From the NCBI RefSeq assembly GCF_040054535.1, contig NC_090795.1, positions 8,610,501-8,674,500 of the forward strand: a DNA stretch of 64,000 nucleotides. The letters run 5' to 3'. The position numbers were made by a program, and so were the translations under genes. Origin of the DNA: Antennarius striatus. Taxonomy: Eukaryota; Chordata; Actinopteri; Lophiiformes; Antennariidae. The first letter of the stretch is position 1; each line of letters begins with the position of its first letter. Below are positions 52,090 through 64,000 of the stretch, one piece after another. The notes beneath the pieces are model-generated. The model did not search any database. It saw nothing but the letters and a program-made list of their open reading frames with translations, and had not been told where the DNA came from.

Positions 52090-52760
52090 GGATTGTGTCG
52101 ATGCTCTGGGTCTGCCCTCTCACAGGTTTAATCCAGGTGTCCGGAAAATGTCCTCCCACTGACTTGTCGTGCCCATTTTCATCAGCACCATTCCCCCAGC
52201 GATTGGACTTGATTTGGCCGGTGATTTGGATTCTCCTGGGCCTCGTTTCTCCCACCGAGCCCTTGCCTTAGAGAATAGGTCCAATCACTCCACAAACTCC
52301 GCCGGATCAGCCCTCACTCAGTCCCCGGGAGAGGATCTCTAAAAGGCGCTTTGATGAACGGCCCCCTCCTCTCTCCTCCTCCCACCAGGCGGAGAACCGG
52401 CCTCGATGAAAGAGCTGAATAGCGGAGCCATGGCACTCCGCTCCTCTCTCGGATCGCCCCTTAATTCCCCGTCTCTCTTGCTCTCATCCAATTAGCTCAG
52501 TGTATTAAGCGGTTTATCGTCTCATAACCGGCCTTTCAGCTCCAACAAGGGAGACACTTTGCAATAGGACCGGCTCTCTTTTTGACACCCTCTCTGGTGC
52601 TTGTATGTTCCACCGCGCCATGAATAACGGGGACAGAATAGGAGACTAATTCCCTCATCAAAGCCTACCTTGTCCATCGCTGGTCAAAACGACCAGCAAT
52701 AAAGCTTAACGCAACAATACAAAGAGATTTGTTCGGCTTTATTAGCTTAGCAGGTTTGAA
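52090..52760. promoter_or_regulatory. Candidate conserved element in the ARX-POLA1 interval
   Basis: About 670 bp of GC-richer unique sequence without microsatellites. Segments include CATCCAATTAGCTCAGTGTA, AAGCGGTTTATCGTCTCATA and CCGCGCCATGAATAACGGGG. A 7-bp hairpin (GCTGGTC/GACCAGC) is at 52679-52697. The texture contrasts sharply with the AT-rich DNA on both sides and suggests a long enhancer under constraint. Confidence 0.5.
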
Positions 52761-52899
52761 TTAATGCAAGGACTCAATCTGACTGGTTTTCCTCCAAACT
52801 GGGAGGACAAAACGAGGCCCTTACTTGTACTGGGAACGGCAGACATGTGCATGTGTGGCTGCAGATGATTAAAACCAAACCTGCTCAGCTACTGTGGGA

Positions 52900-54348
52900 G
52901 TAGTAGTAGTGGAGTTGATATGATTGAATATTCAAAATTATTATATTTAAATGCACCCACCTTCTCACACACAGCGTGTTCTATCCATGGTATTGAGAAT
53001 GGTTTGAGTGTTCAGCTCACTTAAGGTTGCCTTCACTAGTCACAGTGGGTTGAAGTGATTTATGAAGCGTGCAGAATTTATGGAAATGTACCCTGCATCC
53101 CTCTACTGTGTTAACACAAAGAATTATTTGGAGGAAAATGGTGAAACACGTCATGTTGAGGTAACAACTGAACTTCAACCACAATGGTATGAAGTCATTC
53201 AGAATGTATATGATAGTTACTGTAAATGTCCTGCGGCATAATGGACTTGGATTAAGAGACGCTGTGATGCTGCTTTATGCCGGTCTGGTTTTTCATGCAA
53301 TTACTTCCACGTAGATTCACCACATGTAACAGAATCATACTGTATTATAAAAGTTCACATCTTGAGGATATCTTTCTTGAGATTTGACACTACATGAAAG
53401 ATTAAATTTGATGTTCTATATTTTTTATTGTATACAATTACTAAATATTTGTTGATATTGAAGAAATCACTAGAAAATGACATACCTCAGTTCCGCAAAA
53501 ATTCTTTTGGATATAAGCCTCCATGCTTTTGGCGAGTCTAGAAGGCTTGGAGATGAGAAATCTTTTGTCTTTTAATCTGAATATTAAAATGCAAAACTTC
53601 TTATATTGATATGCAAAGTTTGGTCAAAGTCCAGTGTCAACTTAAAAAAAAAATCACATATACCTCAAATCCATCTTTAAAAGAGCAAGAAATTTAAAAT
53701 ATCTAAGAGCACAAGGATTTATGTTAGAATATGCTAATTTGGTACAGATAGTATGAATACTTTTAAAAAGATAGCGGTACATTAGAATTACTGATTGGGG
53801 AATAAAAATTCAGAACATCACCTGTTTTTCAATATGGTGTCAAATAAAGCAAATTGATCTAATCTACTGCTTCCTCGACAAACTTTTATCATGTTTGTTA
53901 AGAGTCCGATTTTTAAAAAGAAACATGGAGAACCTTCAAGGTATAAACCAAATCATTTGTAAGACACCTTAATATTGTAAATAAAAGACTAACATCAAAG
54001 AAATACAGGTTTTTATTAAGGTTTCATTATTAAAAAGTTCCTGAACAATATGAAAATAACCAATGTGAAATTTGCTGGTCATTGAAAAAGAACAATCACA
54101 TAAACCCACCTCAGCAATGCAACAACTCAAATACAGCCAATTTCAGGCATTAAAAAAGCACAATCTATAGAGGAAGGAGGGTAGGAAAGGAGTGAAAAGG
54201 ATGGAATGACATGTTAAACAGAGGCATTGAAGGGGAAGAAGATCAGCTGTTCGATATGGAGACAAAAGAGTGAGGGAGCACAACGTGTGGCCTCCTTCAC
54301 CCATCACTTGCTGCTTCCTCCGTTCTTTCGTGTGATCTCTCTCTCTCT
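52900..54348. other. AT-rich interval before POLA1 last exon
   Basis: AT-rich, no recognisable gene. The complement of TTTATT at 54011-54016 is a possible AATAAA for the minus-strand POLA1 transcript, which would give a 3' UTR of about 0.9 kb. Confidence 0.35.
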
Positions 54349-54481
<133 letters not shown>

Positions 54482-54919
54482 GGGATGAATGGTGGTAATC
54501 AGAGCAAGTGTCCGATCGCTGCAGGCATCCAGTGGTCTTAGTGGCTGGGGTCACTATCATTGACTAATTACCAGCTTTTGGAGTGTACTGGCTGCTCTAA
54601 GGACAAGTCACTTTTTTCCGCCTCACACACTCACACACATGCACACACAATAGGCTGTCATTTAGGTATGATTGCTTCTTCCTTTTCTCAAACAGATTCA
54701 GGATGACGGGGTCAAGTCACGAGTTTCTACGTGGAGAAAGCATGAGGTGTGATTGGTTTTTACAGAATATAATAAGGCCATTTGGTTCAGACTGGATGAT
54801 AAGAGTCAGGAGGTCATAGCCTAAAATCACCAGTCCAGATATAATAAATGTGTGAATCTCCGGTTCTGACTCAGATGGTGGAGGGTCTTGGCGATCTTCA
54901 TCAACTTGTGGGTGCCGCT

Positions 54920-56171
54920 TCACTTAAGGGAGGACATGGCCTGGAAGAGTTTGGCCAGGTTAATCTCAGAGTATCCGCTGGTGGCCAAGGCTTTGTCTGG
55001 CACTTCCTTCAGTCTCCGATAAACTTCTTTTTCTCCATTCCACTGCTTTGCACGATCTGGACATTAAGGAAGGGAAGAAATGAGGAGTTAGATCAGAAGA
55101 TCATTGACTTCTTTAACTGGGTTGAAATCAATATGACAGCATTTCAAATTACTGAATGATTCTCTAATGACTCTCATCCTGCCAAACGGAACAGAGCACA
55201 CACTGGGTTTGACTGGTCACTAATAAACACCGACGAGCATTTCATCCCACTGAAGAGCCATGTAATGCTTCATGTAATGCTATCACTTTGACAACCGGAC
55301 TGATGGGTCGATGGCAGCATGTGCACGCACGCACACGCGCACACACACACACACACACACACACAAGATGATAGGATCGATAAAAAAGCCCAATGAGGGC
55401 ATGATGTCAATATCTTGTCACTTTTATCCCTTCAGGTGGGCTGTAATAAAGCCAGACAGAAGACTAAGAGCTGCCAGTAGTGGCAGGGTGGTCACCAGAT
55501 CTAAAATATTATACAGAGCTTCCAGTAAAGATGAAGTATAATGGGAACGAGTAATAACATGCTTTCACATCACATTTGGTCCAAGTAAATCAGAACTAAA
55601 TCAGGACTAATGGCCTGGAGCAGTCACTCATTCATTCTGATGAACTTGGTTTTTCTGCTAACTCATGTTTTGATGAATGTGACTCTTCATCAGTGATGAA
55701 TAGTCACTGAGTCAAGGGACGCCAAAACATAACTAAACTGGAGGTGGAGCAAATGTGCAAAACTTCTAATCAGGTGATCATTACAGGGAAAAAGGAAACA
55801 ATAAGTGAATTAATCCGCCCCGTTTCCCATTAGTGGTGGCAGCATCGCTTTGTAGCCACATCACTGTTTTACAAGGATAATAAAACACTTTTGTCTGACA
55901 AATGACAAAAGCTCAAACTTTTCGGTTCAAAAGAAAAGAACAAAACCTCAAATCCGAAGAAGGAAAAGATTTTGTTTTATTTTTTTAAATTGTTACTCAA
56001 TAAAAAGACCAATTAATCACGGAAGAACCATCAGTGATCAGTTTTCAGCCATTATTTACAATTCTGAACATTGATAATAAGATTAAAATGAACATGCTTC
56101 TAATGAAAGCTGTTTACTACAATAAAAAAAATCTTAATGAGCAGTCAGTCACACACACATTTACTGTATAT

Positions 56172-56227
<56 letters not shown>

Positions 56228-56375
56228 GCGCGCTCCATATGGCCCGTTGTCATCTCCAGTCCTATCTCCTGTCCTTTCCTTCCTGCCCACTGCATTAGTG
56301 GCTTCTGGATAAATACCATCCCAATGACTGCCCAGGGGAACAAAGGTTAGATACACAGAGATCTACAGTGAGGCG

Positions 56376-56446
<71 letters not shown>

Positions 56447-56518
56447 ACACGGACACAATTGATGGTCGTTAAACACTTAAAAAGCACACTAAGTCATGGT
56501 GACCAAAAAACATCCCTG

Positions 56519-56566
<48 letters not shown>

Positions 56567-57486
56567 GCATACGCACACACCATCAGCAACTGTAACCAAA
56601 TAATCCTCATGTTAACAAGGACACGGATGGAAGCAGAGGAGGAGAGTCAAACTAGTCTACTTCACTATGGAATAGGGGGAGGGTGATGATGCGTGATCAA
56701 GCGAAAGCAATCATGTCATCATTTCTGTAAGGTAGGAGAAAATAATCCTCCACTTTCGTCACTCCTTTCCCTTTTTTACCTCAATCACTCTGTGGCGAAC
56801 GGATAAAAGAATGATTTGAGAGTCAGAGAGGAAAAGAAAGAGAGGGAGCTCTCGCTGCAAGTCGGGAGCACAGTGGGGAGTGTAGTTCAAATAAATGGCC
56901 TCCCTAAAAGAACGAGCGTGAGGAGGAAAGAGAGGAAGAGAGGGCAGGCGGTGTCGCTCAGAAGGCTGTACCAAAAGATGGGAAATGATGTACGGATGGG
57001 AAGCAGACTCAAGCGTTAGGTGCAGAGAAAAAAACAACAACAACCTCTGCCTAATTGATTGCATTAGACACCATCCCTCTCCACACACGAACGCTTGCGC
57101 AGTGAGTGTATCAAGGGTTATCTTTCCTCTAACTAGGTGTTGTCACACACTCGCACATAGTCTGGCAGTGCTAGGCACGAGTAGATCGGGGCTCTGCACG
57201 CTCTAACTAGGTGTAAATACAATAACAAGCCTGTAATTAAGTGAGCATGATGAAGTTAATGGAGATCGGCCATTCCGTCGGCCGCCTCCATGAATATTCT
57301 ATTAAGCTGGTCGCGACGGGCAGCTGGAATAGCAGTTAATTTAATCACCACTCGGAGCACAGGGAAACTTCTTTGTGTGAGTGTAATTGCACAGAATGAA
57401 TAATTGATTTGACAATCGCACCCGTGGATTTTGCAACCCTGCTTTGTATCGCCGGAGGAAGGGAGAAGAGAGTGGAAGATGAAGAT

Positions 57487-57534
<48 letters not shown>

Positions 57535-57936
57535 CGAGAGAAGATGGACAGGGAGAGGAGGGAAAGAGAAGAATGCGAGATGAAGAGTGGGAGGGTGGAA
57601 GAGGAGCAAACGCAGAGTGCTGTGAGGTGGCGGGGAAGCTGTCGGTAAATGGATCATTAGGAAAGCGAAGCTCAAGGACAATTTATATTTTATCAATGCG
57701 ACAAAATTACATTATTGTTCACACATGCACACTCGAGATTGAGACCTGGAAGGGCGGGGTGATGGTGGGGAGAGAAAGGCAACACAGACAGAGGGAGGGG
57801 GTTTTTAAAAAAAAGAAAAAAGAAAGAAAGAAAAGGGGGGGGGGCAGAGAAGACGAAGAGAAGTGACATGACATGATTTGAAAGTCATTGATATGGGATG
57901 TTCCCACCTAAGAAACGGACTGAGTGTTTTTAGTCA

Positions 57937-57973
<37 letters not shown>

Positions 57974-60900
57974 ATCTATTAGAGGTCTCCTGCAGTGGAT
58001 GAAATTACCTCCATGTTTTACTCAGTCACCGCAATCAGGCACAAAAATGCAATATACATATAGATAAGACAGGCATGGGCTTTGTGGATGTGCACACACA
58101 CACACCTTCAAGCTGAAGAAAACACATTCAACCTGGACTCCAAGATCTTTTGTGCCAAATTATTTTCTTGTGCTTTATTATTTCAGTAGAACCTGTCTGC
58201 AAACGAACGACTGCACACCCAGAGATGTGTCCATCGTCGCACAGTACTTTAAGACCTCTTTAGCCTGCCATTTGTCTCTCATAGTTTTACAAACATTTTA
58301 AGTTGCTGTTCATCTGGAATTTCACTTTTGTGACAATCTATCCCCTTGAAAAGCTTTAAAAAAAGGTTGTAGCTATAGAAAAACTGAGAGCAGGGTGTTG
58401 GGTCCTCTAAGTAATCATGCATGGTGGGCTAATTGAATGTGTGACTGCACCACAGATGCATAATCATGATACTAGTTACAATTTAACCAGCTTACCTGTG
58501 GATTTTTCCCAACAGGTGTTTCTGGAGTATTTTTTTCTCCAAGCGGTACTAATGTCATCCAAGTTCATGCATCAAATTTAAACGCATGCAACAAGTGTGT
58601 GATTAGACAATTTCAGCTCATGATGTTGAAGGTTGTTCAGTTACGAAACATAAAAGTTTCCCCACACCACGACGTTATGTTAATGAGACATCATGACTGA
58701 CATTAGCAGTTTGTCAGTTTTAGCTTGAGTACAGTCAGACAAACGTAGTACGTGAGTAAAATCTGCAATAAAGTGGTGATGAGAATTAAAATGCTGAACT
58801 TATAAAAAACATGGTAGAGTGGACTTTCATATATGTTCTGTGGAGAATGATTTTATGTGATAAGTTTGTAAAACTGCAGTTTAGCTGAGTTTCCTGTAAA
58901 CAGTCGTACACAAAGACCAGTGATGAACAGCCCCAGCTTTTTATCTCAAACAGCCTGCTGGGCCTGAGTCGAATCCCCGCCAGGCTTCAGAGACAGACTA
59001 ACCAGCGTGTTTGGGGAATTTCTTTGTCATCACTCAAAGACTAATATTAACAGAGTAGACACCCAGCATTGGCAACGTCATTTGAGGGTGACACTGTAAC
59101 AGATGAAACTAGATTTACTACACAAAGCCATCAAAGACACAGAGAAAAGACAACTATGTTAAGGTCAGCTGGTGTACAAACACAAGGTTCATAAATCTCT
59201 ATAGCTGTGTGTGCACACACTGCCATAGGCGCAACACCCAGAGAAGAGCAGGCATATAGAATTTGAGGTCTCCACCCTGTAATCTGAGCTGTGAGGATCC
59301 TGGGTGTGTAATGCAGTAATATGGGGTATTACTACCCCAGGACAGAGGGGTAACACCTGAAGCTGATATTTCATAGCAGCATGAATGTGTATACATATAT
59401 TCTCTCCCATTTGAAAAAAAAAAAGAGGAGAAAATGTGTTGTGGATGTGTGTTCATCAGATTACCTGATGATAATAAACCTTCACGGACAACATCCTCAA
59501 CTATTACCACTACTAAAATTACTTTATTTCTGCTTTTCTTGTCGTTCTTGGCTGTTAAGAGGAGTTATCTTCGGCTTCATTCAACCACATTATTTTTAAA
59601 TAAAGTTCTCAGTTACAATAAGGACACACAGAATGCTTTCATGTCCTGCTGGGATGATGTGAGCAATGTGGAGATTTTGCGTTTGGGAAGCACAGCTCAG
59701 AGAACAGTAACGCCATTATATCTTCATCATCAATGTAACATCAAATATCAAAAAACAGGGAGTGGATGCAATTCTGAATGGATGGATGAAAAGAGGTTGA
59801 ACAGCCAGGGGCAGCCCAGCTGTACAGTGACCAGTGGTTTTCTACCTGAAGCAGTGAGGGGAAAAATGGGTCTACATTTACGTGGCTATTCAGCGATATC
59901 TGGCACCTTTTGTAGAAACATGTTCAGCTTTTCATAAAGTCAATTTTCCTGTCTATATAACTTTTTAGCATGACTACCAAATCACAGCCTGAATGAAACA
60001 GAAAATTAGGGAAAAAAACTGAGAAAAGTTGAACTCATTGTTCTTGATGAATGGTCATGATAAAATTGGAACAGTGAATTAATAGTGTAGAGACCAACCC
60101 ACACTTTAAACCACTTTTCTTGCACACTTTGCAAAATGCAACATTTTTGTTGACAACTATATTCATGCTAACAGCATGTGATTTTATAACAATCTAAAGC
60201 TTTACTGCACACAGGTGAAATAAAAGCGTCACATTCATCTCAAATCTTTGCTTCCTGTAAGAAATAATAGTTTTATATCATTTGAACGTCTACAGTCTGA
60301 TGGTTAAACATCAGACTTACACACAGATGTAAGTGTGTGAGTACTATCCTATCTGGAAAGCTAAAACCACTCACAACTCACCATGCTCCCTGAAACAGCA
60401 TGTTAAGAATAGACGTTACCTCATTTTCCAGGGTCTCCAACCCAAAACGTTGGGACGTTCTGGCCCACAGTACCGTCTGAGAACTTAACAGGCTTATTCA
60501 GACTGTGTCTGATTTTCAATATTTAGTGGACAGACACGTGAGATGTCTGACAGCTGCTGACAACCGAAGACAAAAAACTTGTTATGGTCATGACGCGATG
60601 TCAAACTGCTCTACAACCATGGAACATGTGTTGCACACTGAACACATCTGTGCACTGTTCGCTGTGAGAACATATTTACCATGCTTTAGGTCAAAGCGTT
60701 GTCCTGTGTTACACTGCAATGTGAAGCAAAAAAATAAAAGGCATAAACTCAAAAAGAGGTAACCAATCAAAAACGTAGCACAACTCAGACACATAAAGAA
60801 GGCGAGTCAGGAATTGATTGGGTATGATTTCTTGCATCTGGCTAAAGCCAGAAATAAAAGAAAGCAAAAATGGAGGCTATAATCATGTTAGTACTCTCCC

Positions 60901-61601
60901 CCGCCTCACACATACAATGGCCAATCCGTCTATTTCAGCTCCCTCCATCCTGTGAGTGGTCATCTGTTGATTACACGTTATATTTACCTCTGCTGTCTCT
61001 CTCATTTGCTGCCTTCCTCAGGTACTGCCTGACAGCATTCAGGAATACATACATAAACAACATACATACATAAATATTTAATCAAATAAATAAATCACTC
61101 AGCCCAGCGGCCCTTTCTAATCAAGTGACATCAATCAGTGAGAACCATGGGTAAAGAGGCCTTGTGGCTGACGCCTCCCGAGCGCGCCCAGAGCCATGGA
61201 GTAGCGTCTATTTGAGTCCAAGGGGTGAAATATACGCTCCATGTCCCATTATAGGAGAAGGGCTATCCTTTCGTCAGCGCGCCCATTACTCCCCCTATCA
61301 TTTCCCCAAATCTAAAACCTGTTTTCAATCAACACAGCCAAACAAGTGCCTGTCCAAGAGAGGGAGAGGGGGAGAGAAACAGGAGGGAGAGAGAGAGAAA
61401 AAGTGATAGAGATGGCCAGTGAGGGCAGGGATGGAGGGAGAGCGATCGAGGGTCCTTTCCTTCTTTCTTCCAGTGATTGGAGCGTTTTGCATTCTGTATG
61501 TGTGCATGATTGAATCCGTCTCCTAAATTAGGGCTGTCGACTCGAGGAGCTGAATGTCCTTAACCCCCCTCCCCATATCCAATGCCTATCCCCCATTACA
61601 T

Positions 61602-61637
<36 letters not shown>

Positions 61638-62023
61638 ACGCATCATCGCTGGTGAATATTATAATATAGTGCAGACAGAGTAAAAGCCTTACATTGAGAA
61701 ATTGATTGCTAATACTATGTTATATGTGTATTAGCAAGAAAGCACTATTAGCACATTAAAACCTCACCAGTGGTAAAACTGACAATCCAACCTGTAGAAT
61801 AATAAGAACCGCAGAGGAAGAGGCAGAAAAAGAAAGTTTTTTTTCTTTCATCCCACAGCAAATAAAAAAAGAGATGTCCAGACTAAACAAAACTGTAACG
61901 AACACTTTGTGTATGCATGGTCTTACTTTTCTCATCACCCTGTAGGACTTTGGCAACTGCATGATCCCAGTCAAAGATGAACCTGTAGAAGCAGAGCTGG
62001 TTGTACAGGGCCTTCTCTGAGTA
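54920..62023 (-). CDS. pola1: DNA polymerase alpha catalytic subunit, last two coding exons
   Basis: POLA1 is the catalytic subunit of the polymerase alpha-primase complex that starts DNA synthesis at replication forks. Two minus-strand exons fit together: 61927-62023 (YSEKALYNQLCFYRFIFDWD, then HAVAKVLQGDEK) and 54920-55056 (RAKQWNGEKEVYRRLKEVPD, SGYSEINLAKLFQAMSSLK, stop TGA at 54920-54922). They match the end of human POLA1 (YSDKSLYTQLCFYRYIFD and SGYSEVNLSKLF), the C-terminal tail after the zinc modules that contacts the B subunit. The splice donor reads AAAA/gtaaga and the acceptor tccag. The rest of the gene lies beyond 64000. POLA1 is tail-to-tail with ARX, as in mammals. The intervening intron is 6.9 kb. 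Confidence 0.93.
55340..55365. repeat. (CA)n microsatellite
   Basis: Short CA run after a CGCA-rich lead. Confidence 0.9.
56174..56232. repeat. (CA)n(CG)n microsatellite
   Basis: CA run ending in CGCGCGCG. Confidence 0.93.
56379..56444. repeat. (CA)n microsatellite
   Basis: About 33 units. Confidence 0.95.
56520..56580. repeat. (CA)n microsatellite with CGCA end
   Basis: About 21 pure CA units, then variants. Confidence 0.95.
57100..57445. promoter_or_regulatory. Candidate ARX enhancer inside POLA1 intron
   Basis: Unique block with TAATTA at 57234-57239, GCAGTTAATTTAATCACC and GAATAATTGATTTGAC, and the 14-bp direct repeat CTCTAACTAGGTGT at 57127-57140 and 57201-57214. No coding frame. Mammalian ARX enhancers, several ultraconserved, also sit around and inside POLA1; the match to any one is inference. 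Confidence 0.5.
57490..57527. repeat. (GA)n microsatellite
   Basis: About 19 pure GA units in a longer purine tract. Confidence 0.93.
57939..57970. repeat. (TG)n microsatellite
   Basis: About 16 units. Confidence 0.93.
61085..61350. promoter_or_regulatory. Candidate conserved element upstream (minus sense) of POLA1 last intron end
   Basis: Unique, GC-balanced block: GGCCCTTTCTAATCAAGTGA, CATGGGTAAAGAGGCCTTGT and GGGGTGAAATATACGCTCCA. It lies between AT-rich and GA-rich flanks and has no coding frame. Regulatory role inferred. Confidence 0.4.
61607..61634. repeat. (TG)n microsatellite
   Basis: About 13 units. Confidence 0.9.
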
Positions 62024-63770
62024 CTGTTGAGGAAAGACACACAGACCAACACTGATTAAAACACTGGTACCTTCAAACAAACAAACAAACAAACAAAAAA
62101 ATATTATCAAAAAAACAATGCTTTGCTGTGGTGGACAATTGTTACCTGAAAGAAGAAAAAACAGGGCGGCGACAGCTGAATTAGACACCGCAAACATTTA
62201 AGAGCATATGGGTAAATATTTGATTGTATGAATTTTCAAAAGATTCAGATTGTGTTGGTGTTTGATTATTTCCTGACTCCGAGGTAGGCATAGATTTGTC
62301 TGCCCCGAATGTAACAAATTGGTGATTTCTTTCCCAAGAGCAGATCTCATTGTGCAAACATTCTGCTTGCTTCTCCTTGGAGTCTGTGCAAACCGGTGCT
62401 TTTGCTAGTTAAAATGACAAATGGAACCTGCAGCAGGTCATATCATCTGTCACTAATTTATGATAATCATGTGTACAAGCAGATGGCAGGCCAAAATTAA
62501 ACTGTCGGCGTTTTTTTGTGTTCCCCGCCAGAAGCAGACTCAACTAAATTCTTCCAGTTAACCTTTAATTCACATGATATCAATAATTATGCTCGTAAAT
62601 GTTATAGTTTTGAACCGGGGTCCTTCAGTATTTGGATGAAGTCAGTCAAGAAAGGGAAGCAGGTCTGAATTTGAAAGGATGCAGCTGTTGCTATTAGAGT
62701 ATTAGATCAAAAGTTAACCAAAACGTACACAAATAAGTATCTGATTAAACTTATTACGGGAGGTTATCAATACTAACAGATTATGATTGGAATCAGTATC
62801 AAAGAAGCTTTTTTGATTGGAATGTAAATGTGATTCTAACCTGTTTGCACCCATTTTCATGCATTGACACACATGAAACACAGGGACTTGTTCAAGGAGT
62901 TGTAGGTTAGCAAATCAATCAGTCCAATTAATGAGTGGTGAACAAAAACGTATCCAGTCGTTTATTTTACCATTTATTCACGATTGCTTGGCAAGTTTGA
63001 CTTTTTCTACTTAAGCTTCTCAAATGTGAATAGTTTTTTTTTTTGTGCTTTTTATCCAGAAATCTTTGGGTTTACCTGACTGGTTAGGCAAACCCATATT
63101 TAATAAAAATTTGGAATGTTTTCCAGTTCTGATAACATGTGGCAAATGAAGCATCGCTCTAGTTTCTTTTTTCAAACCAACTAGATAAAAGAAGCACACA
63201 GTAAGTCGATACTTGCCACTAATTCACTTGATTTCACGTTTGTATACTCAAGTTGTAAATCCCAGTTATCTCAATCGAATGACTCGAGACTGTCCAAATT
63301 TAAAAAGTAAAAACAAAACCAAACATTCCAACACATTAATAACCCATATTTACCAGTTTGAGAAACAGCTAGACTGAACATGACTCTACAAATGTGCACC
63401 GCCCTGATTCACTGCACTCTTCCTGAAAACATCTCCCTTCCTCTGTGACACAGTACAGCAAGAAAACAAATTTGCTTGCTTTGTTAATCTCCACTGCAAT
63501 TAACCGGAGCCACACGACAGCCTGCCAGAAGGGAGGGAGGGAGAGAGAGAGAGAGAGAGAGAGATGGAGAAAGAGAGAAAGGGGGAAAAAGACTGAAAGG
63601 ATGAGAGACACAAGGTGGGAGGAAAACAGAAAGGAGAAAACAAGGAGGAACAGAAAGAGAAAGAAGTGAAGACAGAGAGAATCAGACAGCAAGGAAGAGT
63701 GAAAGAGAAGAGGGGGATCAGGACTGAAACACCCTCCCTCATAATAGTTTGTTGTGATAAGCCATTGTGA
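62024..63770. other. POLA1 penultimate intron seen (partial)
   Basis: AT-rich intron sequence with a (GA)n tract at 63538-63564. No exon was recognised up to the window end. Confidence 0.5.
63538..63564. repeat. (GA)n microsatellite
   Basis: About 13 units within a purine-rich stretch. Confidence 0.9.
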
Positions 63771-63779
63771 GAGAGGCAT

Positions 63780-63960
63780 GTGAGCAGGCGAGGCTGTCAA
63801 TTTGATTAGCCATTATACTGCATGTTTAATTGCAGTTATTGGCTCGTCATTTCCCTGCTACGCTGGAGAGGGCACGCTAAGCCCCGACCCCACACTGCCA
63901 TCAGGTGTGCAACGAGTGCTTTATTATTACCACCAAGAAGAATCCCCTGACAAGTGCTGT
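63780..63960. promoter_or_regulatory. Candidate conserved element in POLA1 intron
   Basis: Unique block with CAATTTGATTAGCCATTATA, GTTTAATTGCAGTTATTGGC and GAGAGGGCACGCTAAGCCCC. Homeodomain-type cores are clustered, with no coding frame. Inferred ARX-region enhancer. Confidence 0.42.
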
Positions 63961-64000
63961 GTGTCAGTAGCTGTGTGTGTGTGTGTGTGTGTATGTGCGC

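Larger units (their letters stand above)
55057..61926. other. POLA1 last intron
   Basis: Contains four CA arrays in its first 1.5 kb, GA and TG tracts, and candidate ARX regulatory blocks at 57100-57445 and 61085-61350. The plus-strand frame 59434-59937 shows no family features and is judged random. Confidence 0.55.

Noticed and set aside
58955-58985. Possible tRNA T-arm (GAGTCGAATCCCC)
   Set aside because: Only a partial B-box; no A box or cloverleaf around it.
59434-59937. 167-aa plus-strand frame in the POLA1 intron
   Set aside because: No recognisable motif, no similarity I know; consistent with chance.

Overview
This is vertebrate nuclear DNA, almost certainly from a ray-finned (probably percomorph) fish. 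The reasons are genes split by small GT-AG introns, many long CA/TG microsatellites, a SINE of the cichlid AFC type, tRNA-derived SINEs and Tc1-like transposon remains. There are no prokaryotic, plasmid or viral features, and most of the long open frames are microsatellite translations or chance frames in introns.

Layout, left to right. (1) 1-18.2 kb, + strand: the 3' two thirds of a NETO1-type kainate-receptor auxiliary subunit gene (end of CUB2, LDLa, transmembrane, cytoplasmic tail), with a separate small last exon that supplies the PDZ-ligand end TTRV. (2) 18.7-20.0 kb: a transposon-like element bounded by inverted arms of about 135 bp. (3) 20.9-21.6 kb, - strand: an intronless open frame related only to the N-terminal coiled-coil part of SPAG16. 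It is divergent from (4) NDUFB4 (21.85-24.15 kb, + strand, 3 exons, complete). (5) HGD (24.98-31.84 kb, - strand, all 14 coding exons, complete, 443 aa), convergent with NDUFB4. (6) 31.9-42.7 kb: gene-free, with repeats and, nearer the next gene, likely regulatory blocks. (7) ARX (43.17-48.75 kb, + strand, 5 coding exons, complete, 463 aa). (8) 48.75-64 kb: the ARX-POLA1 tail-to-tail interval and the last two coding exons of POLA1 (- strand), with several GC-richer, non-repetitive blocks that look like conserved enhancers.

In human the same genes lie on three chromosomes (NETO1 on 18; NDUFB4 and HGD on 3; ARX and POLA1 on X). The window therefore joins three ancestral neighbourhoods, two of which (NDUFB4-HGD and ARX-POLA1) are kept intact. 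The genes do not form a pathway: NETO1 acts at synapses, NDUFB4 in respiratory complex I, HGD in tyrosine breakdown, ARX in forebrain and pancreas development, and POLA1 in DNA replication priming.

The most notable observations are the two alternative NETO1 C-termini encoded by splicing versus read-through at 12,619, the SPAG16-like single-exon gene with an internal duplication and a broken upstream unit, and the array of candidate ARX enhancers spreading into the POLA1 introns. Exon limits were set by hand from splice sites, reading-frame continuity and remembered family sequences; conservation was not computed.
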